NCBI GenBank assembly: GCA_015680685.1
Contig: MNCI01033307.1
Span: forward strand, 200,171 to 264,170
Reading direction: 5' to 3'
Source: Gnetum montanum
Taxonomy: Eukaryota; Streptophyta; Gnetopsida; Gnetales; Gnetaceae
DNA length: 64,000 nucleotides
The stretch's first letter is position 1. Every line of letters begins with the position of its first letter. Below, in pieces: positions 44,949 through 58,020 of the stretch. The notes below the pieces were generated by a model, which saw only the letters and a list, made by a program, of their open reading frames with translations, was not told the origin of the DNA and did not search any database. Position numbers and translations under genes: made by a program.

Positions 44949-44953
44949 AATGG
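44949..44953. other. target-site duplication AATGG (right) of element G
   Basis: Identical to 35221-35225. Confidence 0.9.
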
Positions 44954-46734
44954 CTCTTAAGTGAACAAGAGCAATGAGTAGGCATAAGTGGTAGGGACCC
45001 ATCCATGTATAGACTAGTAATGATTCACCTAAATGAGGTGGCCCGAATAATCAATTTGATGGGTGGAGGTGGATCGATTTTATCAACCCAAGTATCAAAG
45101 AGGTCACAGTATCTCTCACAGAATAATAGTAAATCTAAGAACTCTCTAGGAACACTGAAACCTTCTTAGTGCACTTAGAGGAGGGTGAGGGAACAATAGT
45201 TTTGATGATGTAGAACCAGGGGCAGGAGACTACAACAAAAGTGGTCGCTGATTGTATTGCCGAAACACTCAATGCACCTACAACATCTACATTAGACTTC
45301 ATTGCAATCAAAGATGTGCAGGTGTCCATAGGAGCCACAAGTGGCAGAATAAACATAGCGTGGCATGCAGAACTATTAGACTAACTGGTGGGAACTAGGT
45401 AATTGCTTTCAGATATCTTTAACCTTCTGGATAGTATTATTGCAACTCAGTCAGAGCTACTTGAGGCAAGGGACAAGAATATCATATTGGAGGGGCAACT
45501 GGAAACATCCAAGGAGTTGAATAAACACTTTGTTATAGAAGTTGCTGAATTAAAAGCCTAGATTGCTAACCCTGTATTCCTTAACCTGGCACTAACAAAA
45601 GATGAAGCTATGGAATAGCTTTACACTAGACTAAAAGGGGTTGAGGATGTAATGGAGATAACAGTGTTCTACCAATCCTTTGCAGAGGCTACATAGCACA
45701 AAATTCAGAAGGACTTGGATTATACCCACAAGGAAAATATGCAATTGACCATAGAGAACCATCACCTATGAAATGTTGATGTACATAAGCAACAATTAAC
45801 AAATTTCATCCATCAATAGTAGGAGCAACTAGCTAGAGCAAACACAGAATTGAGAAGATTAGTAGTAGAAAATAGATATCTCTCATTGGAGGAGGTCCAT
45901 GCCGTTCACCAAATTACTACAATTGAGGTAGCCACCTAGAAATCAGAGGCACCTAAATTTGAGAGAGTCAAGAACCATTATAGAGAACAAGTCAATCTAC
46001 AAAAGGAAGTGAATAAAAAATACATTTAGTTGGTGAAGGTGAAAGTGAATGAAACCCTCCAACAACTCCAATAGATAAAAGCACTATGGCAAGCCATTGT
46101 TGATGGGATAGACACCTATAACAAAGAAGAAATCCACATGAAGGAGCTGTAGATTGAGGAGATGATAGAATATATGGAGCTTGCCAATCTCCATTATGCA
46201 AATCTGACTATGTTGATTGTTGGATGATTGAAGTCTAAACTTGAGAAGCAAGTGGCCAACTTGTACCTATTGTATGAGGTAGAGTTCAGGCATCACAAGG
46301 ACACCAAGCAAAATCTTGCAATGGAAAATGCTAAACTTGATGTTCTCAAGGCACGATTCACTAATCAACAATCAACTACCAAGAACTTGGCCAAGAGGAT
46401 GAAGGACTACCAAGAGCTACAGGATGTAGTATAGGCATTCAATATTAAATAAAAATATTTCACTATCGAGTTTATCATTGTGAAGGAGATGTTCCCAATA
46501 ATGCCCTATCCATGCAATATCCCCATTCCATCCCACATTCATGATGCTACATGGACTATGAGTGATCCTCGGAGCAAGGAGTAGAAGATGAAGGCATTAC
46601 TAAATGCCTTTCGCCTTCCAGTAGAGGTTAGAACTATAGCACAATAGCCATAGGCACCTTAGCTACCACACGTGATTGAAGCCTGCGAAGGCCCTTCAAA
46701 ACCTCAAAAACCTCCACCACCTAGGACTATCTGA
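44949..46734 (+). pseudogene. extra post-integrase ORF of element C, second part
   Basis: The first five bases are the repeated target AATGG; the frame continues from 35225 (EWLLSEQEQ). It matches D at about 51846-53690 inverted. It is long and rich in Glu, Lys, Gln, Leu and Ala, with heptad-like stretches such as KLEKQVANLYLLYEVEF and NLAMENAKLDVLKARF (46228-46434), suggesting coiled coil. The C-terminus ends EACEGPSKPQKPPPPRTI with a stop at 46732-46734. D ends similarly (EAREGPSK) and F has PPPPGTT. The polypurine tract follows 220 bp later. The function is unknown; it occupies the env-like position. Confidence 0.65.
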
Positions 46735-46956
46735 CCTTCTTCATTGTCTTCATGCCATTAGAGGATGTGTTGTTAAATTTTTGTGTAGTCATGCCATGGT
46801 GTTCAAATTTTATCATGAACACCATAATTTTTGTAATTTGTTAATTTGTACACTCAAGCACTCAATTTTATCAAGTTAATTTGTTTTGTTAAGAGTCGAT
46901 CAATAATTTCATATCTTCTAAATTTTGTAAGGGAAGTTGAGGATGAGTTTTCATTT

Positions 46957-46969
46957 AGTTGTGGGGGTA
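46957..46969 (+). other. polypurine tract of element C
   Basis: TAGTTGTGGGGGTA directly precedes the LTR start TGATGAAGC. Confidence 0.82.
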
Positions 46970-47908
46970 TGATGAAGCATTAAAGTGTTGCATTGATAGG
47001 CCCCACATTGATGTGGCCTCATCGATGGACCCCCATTGATGTAGCCTTGTCAATGGGCCCCCGTCAATGGTGCCCTTTTTACCTGGTGTTGCCCTGTTGA
47101 TGCAATACTGTAGCAAAAAAATATCAATACAAGATCCCAGCTATGTTTATGGGCATTCAAGTCATAGTGGAAGGAGAGCTCTTACAATTTTTTCATTTGA
47201 AAGTTAGAATATTTTCCTAAGTGCCCCTAGCAGGAGTCATTGAGTGTATGGATCTTTATTCGAGCACTATTGTACTTGAACCGCACTAGTGTGTATGATA
47301 ATAAAGATGAGCTTCTTGATAAATCTTGCAGCATTTGGATAGTTTAAATGTTTTATTCTTAAATTTAATGTTTTTAGTTATTTGTTCAATGTTTCTGAGT
47401 AATTAAGCTCATTAAGTGATTAAGTAAGATAAGCTAAATAGACTAAATACATAAATACAACCGCTTCAAGCATAAACACGTATTTCCTTGCTAATCCTAG
47501 TAGTGTTATTGCTTGGTGCACCCAGTAGCATAGCGCTTGGTAACCTAGTAGTGGATATGGGGGTTCAGGACATGTACAAAAAGTGGGACCAGATGCTTAT
47601 GTTAGGACTAGTTAGAGATTAGTTAGTTAGTTAAATTAGATTAGTTATTAAATTACTTCATCTCTCTACTTTAAGCACCAAAGAACATGGAATACAAAAC
47701 AATAAAAATCATATGCCTCGATTACACTTAACCATATCATATGCATCACAAGTGTAATTGGGAAGACAATGAATGGACTTAGGGCAAGGTTCACTTCCTA
47801 GAAGACTAGTGTATCAGAAACTATAGAGTCCACGGAATTCGACTAAATCACACATGAACACTTTGTGATTTGTATGGTTAGGTGTAGGGGTACCTTGACT
47901 ACTCATCA
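46970..47908 (+). repeat. 3' LTR of Athila-like element C
   Basis: It starts TGATGAAGC and ends TACTCATCA; 939 bp. U3 (46995-47100) carries GGCCCC/ATTGATG/ATCGATG motifs. The right end mirrors the LTR starts of the minus-strand copies (GGTACCTTGACTACTCATCA). Confidence 0.88.
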
Positions 47909-50290
47909 GAAAATTATTACTGCCTTACCACAATTATTGATTAAACTACCTCCAACCAGCTATAAAATGCACTTAACAAACATAAAAATTAGACACATAA
48001 AATTGTTGAAATTTTTTTACTGATATATTTTGGTTCTTCCATTTCCATGTTGCTTATAATTAGTAATTAGTCTTAAAATTTTATTAGGCCTATAATTTTT
48101 TGAATCTATTCGATGATATAAATGTATATGCTATTGTTAATCATGGCCTCATGCCTAGCATGGGCGATGTAAACATCAACAATATTGAAGTGGTAACTCC
48201 CATGAAAGAAGCAGGTGGTGGCCCTGGAGGAAGACGAGGCTACTGTAATCTTTCATGCCTTGGTGAGATTGAATATTTAAAACTAGAGGAAGCAACTGGT
48301 CATTAGGTGCTAGCCCAACCTTAGAATTATTCCCTGGCATTTTCACATGTTGAGAATGCTATGGAATCTCCTGTAGCTATGGGAACATTTATGAGTTATG
48401 ATTTAATTGTTGATGTAGTGATAGTAGTTGACTTCCCAATGAATTATTTTGTAATGGCTAATGGATTTCTAAGGCTGCTACTTGAGATTGCATAGACTAC
48501 TGAAGATGTGGGAGTTATTGACTTTGATGTTGAATTTTGTGCAATGGCATAAAGGAAGGAGCTACTTGACCTTGAGACAGAAATGGTGGCAAAATTTAGG
48601 GATGACCAGACTTAACAAAATCCATTTGTTGATGTCCCAGTTTAAACTAGATTTTTTGGAGAGGTAATGAGGCTATAGGTGTAGGTGGTGCTAGATGAAG
48701 ATTAGGTCTTACTTGTTGAAGGGGAAGCGATGATGATGGTGATAATGATGGCCTTTGAGGCTATTGCTACCTCTGAGGAAAAGACATGTTGCTAGATGTG
48801 TTGGTAGATGGTGGCATATACTAAAATCCTAGGGGCTTAGTAGAAAAAGATGCGTTTACACTAGATGGTGCCTTACTAATATCAAACTTTGATGAAGTAA
48901 GATTGGTTACATCATTTACTGGTGTCACTACTTGGGTAGAATTAACAAAAGTTAATCCAATACTTGAGTTTCCCTAACCTATGCCTATCCCATCCATCAA
49001 AATGGGAATGGAGGTGTAGGTGGGATCCACGTTGACCATGGCAACCATGAGTAAATCATGGAGGTGTAGGATAGGGATCCACATCAACAAATACATAACC
49101 TTGGCTATGTTGGACTGAAACTCAACCTTGAAAATGGTTCCATGAAGGAGGTGATGATGCTATCAAGGGTTTGAGGGCCACACAAGCCCATCTAGGATAT
49201 GCAAGCCCTTGGAGGAGGCTACACATGCCCCTTGCACTCACGCAACTCTACCATGTTGTGAGGAATGACCTTGTACTATTGGAATTTAAGGAAATTTTTA
49301 ATGTAAACTATGAGATGTATAGCTTATACATCATAAATCTCATAGATCAGAGCTTGCAGAAGTTGCAAAATCCATGTATGCTAGCTTGAGGAGGTTTAAA
49401 GTGCTTCAAAAGCTACAAAATTTGATATCTTAGCCTTGTATGCTAAGCATTGCAATTTCATACATTTCACAACCTACAAAGATAATGTCCAAGATTTGGG
49501 TTTTAATTTCATATGCTAGGCATGGAAATTTTGTATACTAGACAACATATAGAGGCAACTTATGAAGAGCAAAAAATTAGATAAAATTATTTGTATGTTG
49601 CATGTAGGTGTGCCAGGTGCAATAGAATATTCTAGAAATTTGTTAGCAATCATGAAAGAATTAACAACAACAAATGAAGAACCCAAGGCATATTTAAACA
49701 AAGATTTATTTTATTCTAAGGACTTTTCACAAATTGGTGAGCAAAGCTCAAAGGGCAGATTGTGTAGCATTCGTATGGATAGATCTGACTGCAGAACACA
49801 TCCTATTGGTTGTACCAAGTTCCAAGCATTTTTCCTTAAGCTCTTAAGCTCTTAAGCATTAAAATTCCCAAAACTTGTATTCTTTAAACTTTGGTTACAT
49901 GAATTTTTTATCATTTTAATACAAGTTTACAATTTCATTTGTTTGCACATTCTATTTTACATTTCTCTACACTCAAATCTACATGTTAACTATCCTTTCA
50001 TATGCTTTACATGTTTATTACACACATTGATAAGAAATTTATAAGTCCTTCAGTAATCAACAAGACTATCTGAGGCAATTAACATCCTCTTTGTGAGGCC
50101 TATGGATTTGAAGTTAAAACTATTTCATGCTAAAATTTCTTGCATCTCCAACATTGAATTTTTTAGACACTATAAGAATAGAGGAAATTAAGACTACTAA
50201 ACCTGAAAAATCACACACCAAAAAAAAATATTTCTTCATGATAATGAAAGAAGTTGAATGGTCTTTGAAATAAAGAATACATTTTTGAAC
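47909..50290 (+). other. upstream part of Tat-like element H or its flank, unresolved
   Basis: It lies upstream of the H protease and may hold its gag. Two plus-strand frames (48100-48306, with a GGGPGGRRGYC stretch, and 49562-49855) have no motif I recognise. A short repeated phrase (ATGGAGGTGTAGG) occurs at 49008 and 49060. No LTR of H was found. Confidence 0.35.
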
Positions 50291-50299
50291 CTGTAAGAC

Positions 50300-50711
50300 C
50301 TAGTCATGACTTTCCCTACTCATAGAGATGTGCTACTTCAAATGTTGACCTTTATTCCCATGACTGGAAACATGCCTACTAGCAAAGAATCCATTCACTT
50401 TGTTATTAAAGAAAACTTCACTTAGAGAAGATAAGCATGAAACCATGCTCACCTTTACTAATAGTGAAGTAAACACTGATCCATGAAATGAAGAACTACT
50501 ATATGCTCCTCCTCTCATTACCATATGTGTCGGAAAGTATAAGGTTCATCATGTTTATATAGATGATGGGTGGTAACGAATGTAATACCATTTACCATCA
50601 TTGAGCAATTAGGCCTAATTGAAAACATATAGGAAATCTCTACCTTTGCACTTAAGTCATTCAATGAATCATAGGTAGTCATACAAGGCTCTATCTTGTT
50701 AGACTTTGTAG
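50300..50711 (+). pseudogene. protease of Tat-like element H, first part
   Basis: The plus strand shows LTFTNSEVNTDP (near 50450), then VGKYKVHHVYIDDG (about 50530-50570), the Tat-type DDG active site. TNVIPFTIIEQLGLIEN and the LKSFNES motif follow up to the insertion of D at 50717. Stops and one shift after the DDG are present. The protein parallels G's protease segment by segment, but on the opposite strand and more diverged. The frame continues after D at 62897. Confidence 0.72.
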
Positions 50712-50716
50712 CTAGG
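50712..50716. other. target-site duplication CTAGG (left) of element D
   Basis: CTAGG precedes the LTR start TGATGAATAAC and is repeated at 62897-62901. Confidence 0.92.
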
Positions 50717-51629
50717 TGATGAATAACAAGGTACCCCTATGCTCAACCATATGAATCACAAAGTGTTCACGTGCGATCTAGTCAAATTCCACCGACTCTA
50801 TAGTTTTTCAGTGCACTAGTTCTCTAGGAAATAAATTAGGCATTGAGGACATTCATTGTCTTCCCAACTACACTTGTGAAGCTCAGGGGTATGGTTTAAG
50901 TGTAATTGAGACACATGATTTTTATCATTTTATATTTTATGGCTTTGATGTTTGAAATAAACAAGATAGAGAATAAAGTAATTTAATATCTACTTTAATC
51001 TAAAGGACTAACTATTGTTCAGCTAGTCCTAACATCAATATACGGTCCCACTTACCGTACACATCCTGAACACATATAACATTGTTGGGTTACTAAGTGT
51101 TAAGTGCTGCTAGGATTACCAAATGCCATATGCATACTTGAAGTGGTCGTACTTATGTGTTTACTTAATCACTATTTAACTTATCTTGTTTAATTACTTA
51201 ATTAACTTAATTACTGAAATACATTGAATAAATAACTAAAAACATTAAATGCATGAATAAAACATTAAAGCTATCCAAAATGCTACAAGTTTTATCAAAA
51301 ATTTCATCTTTATTATGGCACACACTATCGTGCTTAGGTACAACAGTGCTCAAATAAAGGTCCACATACTCAATGACACCTACTATGGAAACTTAGGAAA
51401 AATATTCTAACTTTCAAATGTAACAACTACAAGAGCTTCACTACAGCTATGATAAGATTATGCCTAAACATGATGGATTTCCATATATTTATAGGCAAGA
51501 ATAGGCCTTGCGTCGATGAGGCCATGTTAATGCATCAAATGATGCATTGACGAGGCCTAGTCAATGTGGCCCAATCAACAGGGCCTAGTCAACGAGGCAT
51601 CATCAATGTGGCCAATTTGTGACTCATCA
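50717..51629 (-). repeat. 3' LTR of element D (left), 913 bp
   Basis: It starts TGATGAATAACAAGG and ends TGACTCATCA beside the polypurine tract. A TATA box (minus, CTATAAATATATGG) is near 51483-51496. U3 motifs (GATGAGGCC, CATTGACGAGGCC, ATCAATG) fill 51508-51615. Confidence 0.9.
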
Positions 51630-51640
51630 TGCCCCCATGA
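51630..51640 (-). other. polypurine tract of element D
   Basis: The minus strand reads TCATGGGGGCA, directly followed by the LTR start TGATGAGTC. Confidence 0.85.
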
Positions 51641-51845
51641 TTAAATGAAAACTTGTCCTCAAGTTCTTTACAAAATTGGGAAGGTATGGGATTATTGACT
51701 AGCACATCACACAACAAAACTAACATGACAAAATTAAGTGCTTAGTTGTACGAATCAACAAAATTTCAAATTGTGGTGTTCATGACACAAAATTGAACAC
51801 CACATAAAAATTAGGCAACATGTCCTCTAATGGCATGAAGATAAT

Positions 51846-54741
51846 TTAAAATATCACATGGTTCCAAGTAATGGAGGCTCTCTTTGATGGACCTTCTCTA
51901 GCTTCGGACGCATGTGGCAGTTGAGGTTGTTGTGGCTGCCCTACTGCTGTTGCAACTTTTGGTGAAAGATGAAAAGCATCCAACAATGCTTTCATCTTCT
52001 CCTCCTTACTCATGGGATCATGCATGATCCACATAGCTTCATCAATGTGGGCTAGAATGTGCACATTCCAAAGATAGGGAATTGCTGGGAATAACTTAGC
52101 ATTGATGAACAAGGCAATGAATTTTTTACACTCAATGTTGAATGCCCTGATTGCATTTTGCAGCTCCTAGTAATCATTCATTCTCTTGGCTAGGTTATCA
52201 ATAGTTAATCATTGATTAGTGAATTTTTCCTTAAGAACTTCAAGTTCATCATTTATTGTCACAAGCTTTTTCTTAATGTCCTTGACGATAAATGATGAAC
52301 TTGAACTTCTTAAGGAAAAATGATGAGAAAGGTTGAACTTGACCTCATACAACAAGTACAAGCTAATCACCTACTTTTCAAGTTCTAACCATGGTTGTTT
52401 GGCAATCAGAATTGTTAGATTTACATATTAGAGATTGGTCAATCCCATATATTCTCTCATCTCTTCAATTTGCAACTCCTTCATGTGGATATCCACATTG
52501 TTGTATGCATCTATTCCATCAATGATAGGCTACCACACTTCTCTTCCTTGCTAGTGGGCCTCATTTCCTTTTTCCTTAGACAATTGGACATTCTTCTCAT
52601 TCACCTCCTTCTGTAGGCCAACCTGATCTCTATAGTGATTCTATACTCTCTCAAATTTGAGAGCCTCATTTTTCTAGGTGGCAATTTTAATGGTAAATTT
52701 CTAATGTAAGGCATGAACTTCCTTCATTGAGAGATTGCAATTCTCTACTATCAATTTTTACAATTTTGTATTCACTCTAGCTAGATACTCCTACTGTTGA
52801 TGGATGAATTCTTGCATCTATTATTTTTATGCATCAACATTCCACAGGCAATGGTTTTCCGTGGTCAATGTTTCATTTTCTTGATGCATCTGAACCAAGT
52901 CCTTTTGAACTGAATAGGTCTTTACCTTGGCTATGGACTAGTTAAAGATAAACATATCCATTCCCTTCTTAAATTTTTTTAATCATTCCTAAAGCTACTT
53001 AAAAGCTTCATCTCTTGTTATTGCAAGGTTGAGGAGTGCAAGGTCAGCAAAGTGAGCATGCAATTTAGCAACGTCCATGGCCAAGCATTGGTTTTGTGCA
53101 TGAGTCATTTCAAGTTGCCCTTCTAGGATGATACATTTTCCTTTTTCTTTAAAAAACTTTGATTGGATTGTTGTAATGTTATTAGGAAAATCAAAAATGT
53201 TCAGAAGTGGTTGCCCCATCCCTACCAGTCAATCCAGCAACTCTTTGTCCTAGGCTACACTCAATCTTCCACTAAAGGTTCCTATAGATGCTTGCACATC
53301 TATAAGTGTAGAAACATCTGGTACAGATGCCACAAGTATGTTTAATGGCTTAGAAATTTAATTAACAACCACTTCTATAGTTGTCTCCTACCCTTGGTGC
53401 TGCATCACTAGTATAGTTGCCCCATCACCTTCTTCCAAGAGCACCAAAAAGAAGGAGGCATTCCTAGAGATTTTTGTGAATATATGATATTGAGAAAGAG
53501 ACATTGTCACCTTTCTAGCACTAGGATTCAATCTCATAATTAGCTACATTTTTTGGGCCAAAAATGTTGGTCCACCTCCCTCCATCTAACTAATTATTTC
53601 AGCCACTTCATTAAGGTGAATCATCATAGGTTGACACATAGATGGATCTCCACCACTCACTCCTACTTACTGCTCTTGCTATTATAAGAACTGTTCATGG
53701 ATTTTACATAGGCACTCGATGGCAGCAAAAGCTTCTAGTATTGTTTCCTGAGTAGATGGTTGAGGTGGTCATTGCTACTCCTCTTCTTTAGACATAACAA
53801 TCATCTTATCCTTCATCATTTCAGACCAAGAGGCAATGGAAGTATGCTTGATTATGTCATTTTTGTAGTAGACTATCCTTGCCCTTTTTCAAAGTTTTCT
53901 GATAAGGCATGGAAAGGGCAAAGTTTTCCTTCCACGTTCATTCTCTTTAAAACATTTTTCTATCTCTAAATAAATTAATTATGGAAGGTTTATTGGAAAT
54001 TTCCTACTTAGAGTGGTGCATGCTTGGGTAGAAAAGGTAGTAATCTTACTAGGCCTTATCATTAGATTAAGGTGATAAGCCATTGTCTTAAAGTATACGC
54101 ACTCCACCGATGTGAGCGCGCCAAACTCCTTGCAGTCAACCCTATAACACTAATGAGTCCACTTCTTTTTTGCCTCTAGATCAACTTGTGTAGATGATTC
54201 TGCTAGTTGTGTTTCAAAATTAGGCAACACAAGAGCCTATAATGGATTTAGCTGAGTAGAACACTTGAATGTCCTTGATTTTCATAGTGGAACATGCGCT
54301 TCTATTGTTCCAAAAGAGGTATGTCTCTTCCATATACCACTTCCCACTAGAAGTGATGATTGGCCACATGGAATAGGTTTGTAACTATGTCTTTACCTCT
54401 ACTAGAGGATGCTCTAAGAATGGCCTGAAGTTCAATTCTTGGAAAACTAAGCATTGGACATCATAGGGCGTAATTATGTCAAGGTAGGCTGGTGTCAGTG
54501 TGACTTCAAGTCTCGATACAAGCCTTGGTGCCTCCCCTTGCTGTGATTGTCCTATTACAACCTCTTCCTTGAAAATTTGTTGAACCTATTCCACTTCGGG
54601 CTCCTCTCGAAGAGGTCCCATTGCATGGGCTTCTTTTGCCTATTCCTAGGCTTGTTCTTGCTAGCCCCTTCTAGCTCTAGGTAGTTTCTCCCTTTGTTGA
54701 GATGCTCCTCCCTCCTATGATCATTTCAGTCTTTGTGCCAT
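51846..54741 (-). pseudogene. extra post-integrase ORF of element D
   Basis: It starts ATGGCACAAAGA at 54741, immediately after the acceptor TTATAG, and ends at 51846 after SEAREGPSKRASITWNHVIF. The order of features matches C: a basic proline-containing N-terminus, GPLREEPEVE, GKWYMEETYLFWNN (about 54300-54345), a Ser/Thr-rich middle, then a long polar helical region including KEKGKCIILEGQLEMTHAQN (52995-53219). About 960 codons in total, with many stops. No membrane segment or signal peptide was apparent, so the label env-like rests on position only. I do not recognise the family. Confidence 0.62.
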
Positions 54742-55042
54742 CTATAATCACAACATGACCACGAGTTAGCAATTATTGTGTAACGTGAAACAATTGGGGT
54801 ATCTTATCTCATTAAGAAGGTTACACTTAGCTAAGTTATGATTATGGATGATTTGATCAATTTTAATCATTAGTTTCTTTGTATCTTAATATTAATAAGT
54901 AATTATAGTCATATTAGAGAGTGTTAGAAGGGTCAAACTCTCAAATTTTGATTATTTAGATTGTTGTATTCATTAATCCTTTGGGGGACAAAATTTTCAT
55001 TAGAAACCTTAGGGGTTATAGCCTCCACAACAAAGAGCTTAC
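54742..55042 (-). other. candidate intron before the extra ORF, element D
   Basis: Donor GGAG/GTAAGCTCTTTG (55042) and acceptor TGTTGTGATTATAG (54742) bound 301 bp. The acceptor abuts the ATG. Both sites are conserved in C (33910-34200) although the enclosed sequence differs much more. Confidence 0.5.
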
Positions 55043-55164
55043 CTCCAATAGTTGTAGGATCGAAGAATAGAGTGATTTGGAAAAATAGTAAGAAAGTTAT
55101 GGGCCCTGGAAGGCTTTGGGCTTTGAAAAATGGCAAAAAATCCTCTCTTGTTATGAAGAAAATG

Positions 55165-55275
55165 ATAAAAATTTCAAATTGTTTAGTGGTATTTATAGGT
55201 TTTGTTGTGTTGCATCGATGAGGCCCCATTGACAGGGTTAACTGCGTCAACTAGGCCTAGTTAATGCAACTGTTG
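55165..55275 (-). promoter_or_regulatory. candidate internal promoter for the extra ORF, element D
   Basis: On the minus strand, motifs of LTR U3 type (CTAGGCCTAGTTGACG, TCAATGGGGCCTCATCGATG) are followed by CCTATAAATACC (55189-55200). The order and spacing of motifs and TATA box are as in the D LTR (62797-62880 and 51483-51615). Downstream, the leader CAAAGCCCAAA.CTTCCA is shared with C. The role is inferred. Confidence 0.5.
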
Positions 55276-56880
55276 ACCATTGTTGACTTTGGGAAAACTT
55301 TCAAAATATGAGAAGTTTTTGAGTGACATGGAAGTCAAATAAAAGCCCAAAAAGCCATGAACATGATGAAAAGAGTAGAAGAGGATGTTGAAGTTCAAAA
55401 AATTTGGAAAATTAAGAAAATTATTAGAGAATGAAGTTTTATGAAATTTCAAGGAGCACAGAGTTGGATGCATGATAGGGCACATAGAAGATATGATTGC
55501 AGCAATGTCTAAAGTAAAGATCTTAACTATCCAAACCAAGAGATATGTAAGTGGGTCATCCCCATAGTAGGAACATGCCCTATTTCCCCTTACATATCCT
55601 GAACTAAGGATTCTATGGGCCCCATAGTTGATTAATGGTTATGAAAAGGTAAGGACCAACCCAAAAGAATCTATCCAAGAATTCCAACACATCAAAGTAA
55701 AGCATCGAGTATAACCTAGAAATCGACAGTGAGGGGATTTACAAGCAACATAGATGGATGATGGAGAAGGTGGGATGGAATCCTGAATTGAGGTCATAAG
55801 AAGTCCCTTGTAAAGTTTATGTTTAAAATGACCTAAGAAGATCCATCCTTAGTCCAAATCAAAACCAACCACTTTTAGTGACTTCACATCACCATTGCAA
55901 GACTGATCCACCCCCTCAAGATACAAGAGTGCTCCCATAAAACAACCACATTTCCATAAAGATAAGAAAAGAGAGGCAAGAAGTGAGAGAGGGCCTTAGT
56001 TAGAGGGGACATTTAGGCATGGGTATCATGTCTTTCTAGTTCCATAACCAATGCTTGTACCTCATTTATTTGTCTAAGGGATGTGTTTTGAATTCCCATC
56101 TTGTTTTTTTTTCTTTTCATGGATGGGAACCACACAATGCAAAGACTTTATTTAACTTCCTATTATTAGTCAACACAGAATGATAAGAAGTCTATGAAAA
56201 CACTCATGCACTTAAGCAAGTAGAAGAGTACAAAGAGCATTGAGTCTCCTTGAAGTCACACCCTATGCAAACCTTTGAATCCTTCCCAATTCTGGAAGCT
56301 ACCAAGGCCACAAATTTATTAAAATTTTATTTAATGGAAGGGACCTCAAATTTCCAAAATAAGTAAAACCATAGAGTGTATGGATGGATGGATGTCATGG
56401 ACTCACTACCTATTCCATGAAAAATAAACCATGGCTTAGTCATCAGACATTAGAATTTAAAAATAGAAATTAGACATTAATAATTATAACATTAAGCACA
56501 AACCACCATTAGTAAATAGTATCATTAGGACTATGTCCTGTAGTAATAAAGCACTTTTATTAGCAAAAATAATGAAAAGTCACACAAAAATAAAGTAAAA
56601 TATATAATAAAGTATAAAATATTTAAGAAAGATAAAACATACTAATGATGTTGTAGAAAAAAAATTGAGAAAATCAATAGAATGAAAAATCAAAAAAGAG
56701 GTAAAAAAACACAAAGTGTAAAATAAAAAAAATAAAAAAAAAATTGAGAAGCCATGTGTATGGTTAGCATAGATGGCCATTACCCCCATGACTAAGTTGA
56801 AAAAAGGAGATGTGGAATATAGAGCATGGTTGCCCATCTGACGAGGTATTAGTTGCACTAGCTTACTTTGCTTATGGAAA
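55276..56880 (-). other. post-integrase noncoding region of element D
   Basis: Collinear with C (31900-33660, inverted) and E (8850-10080). It is AT-rich with A/T homopolymers (56650-56750) and has no conserved frame. The 55261-55539 and 56580-56858 frames are not maintained in relatives. Confidence 0.65.
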
Positions 56881-58020
56881 GGTTTCGCTTAGTGGATGTT
56901 AACCAACTACTTTTTATTTAGGCTCTCAAGTTTGTTGACCAACATGGTCCTAGAGGGAAAGGTTTTGTTAATTATGTAACATCCCTCCCACAATGTTTGG
57001 AACTTTTTTTTCTAAGGTACATGTATGGGGTTCTAGTAGAAAACTTTATCTCTAGGTTGAAATTTTACTTTTCATATTTTGATGTCATGATGTTTCTTGT
57101 TATATGCCTTGTGCAATTCATTCAAAAATAGGTCCACTAATCAATTTTTATCTAATACGTTTAGATTAATCAATCTTTCCTTTTGTGCTAGGCTCAGGTC
57201 AATGTCCAAGTCACAAGCTGTTGAAAGTGTACTGAGCTCAAATTGAATTGGAAGTGTTGGAAGTTTGTTGTATACTAGCTCATAGGGAGAGTAGCCTATG
57301 GGGAGTTTCCATGTGAAGCAATAGGCCCAGAGGGTGTCATTGAGTTTTGTGCCCTAGTCTCTCCTATATTTGCTTATAGTTCTTATTAGGATATTTGTGA
57401 TCTCCCTATTGGTGACTTCTACTTGATTGTTAACTTAGGGATGATAGGGTGTTGTTAATTTATGTTTCACCCCTAAGCATTGCATTAACTTCCAAAAGTT
57501 AGCACTTGTAAAATGGGTTCCATTGTAAGAAATCAGTGCACGTAGCACACCAAACCTATTTAAAATATGTTGTTGTACAAATCGAGTAGTAGTGGATGAT
57601 GTATAGTTGATGATAGCTATTGCTTTTGCCCATTTGGTGCACTAGTTGACTACTATGATGATGTATGCCTTTCCATTGGACATGGGTGTGATGGGAACCA
57701 TGAAGTCTATAACCCATACGTCAAAGGGCTCTAGTGGTTATATCCATTATTGAGAACCCTTCATTTGAGCAATCATCTCACCATCTCATTGATAGTGTTC
57801 ACAAAATTGGACAAACTAGTGGGCATCCCTAAATATTATGGGCCAATAGTATTCTACCATCAAAATTTTTATGAACATGCATCTCTTAGCATAGTGGTCC
57901 CCACAAGGACCTTCATTAACATCCTGGAGAATGCATAACTCATCTACATCAGGTACACACCAGCAAACCAGGCCATCGACACACACCTTGTAAAAGTATC
58001 CATTAATTTCCATGAAGTGC
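56881..58020 (-). pseudogene. integrase of Athila-like element D
   Basis: The zinc-binding segment is at 57816-58013 (NEGPCGDHYAKRC, VEYYWP). In the core, VWVIDFM keeps the first catalytic Asp. The second has become Tyr (SYNGTHF, near 57525). QVEVTNREI keeps the Glu (near 57430). The C-terminal part extends to about 56890. Stops are several. The lesions differ from those of E, so the two copies decayed independently. Confidence 0.78.
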
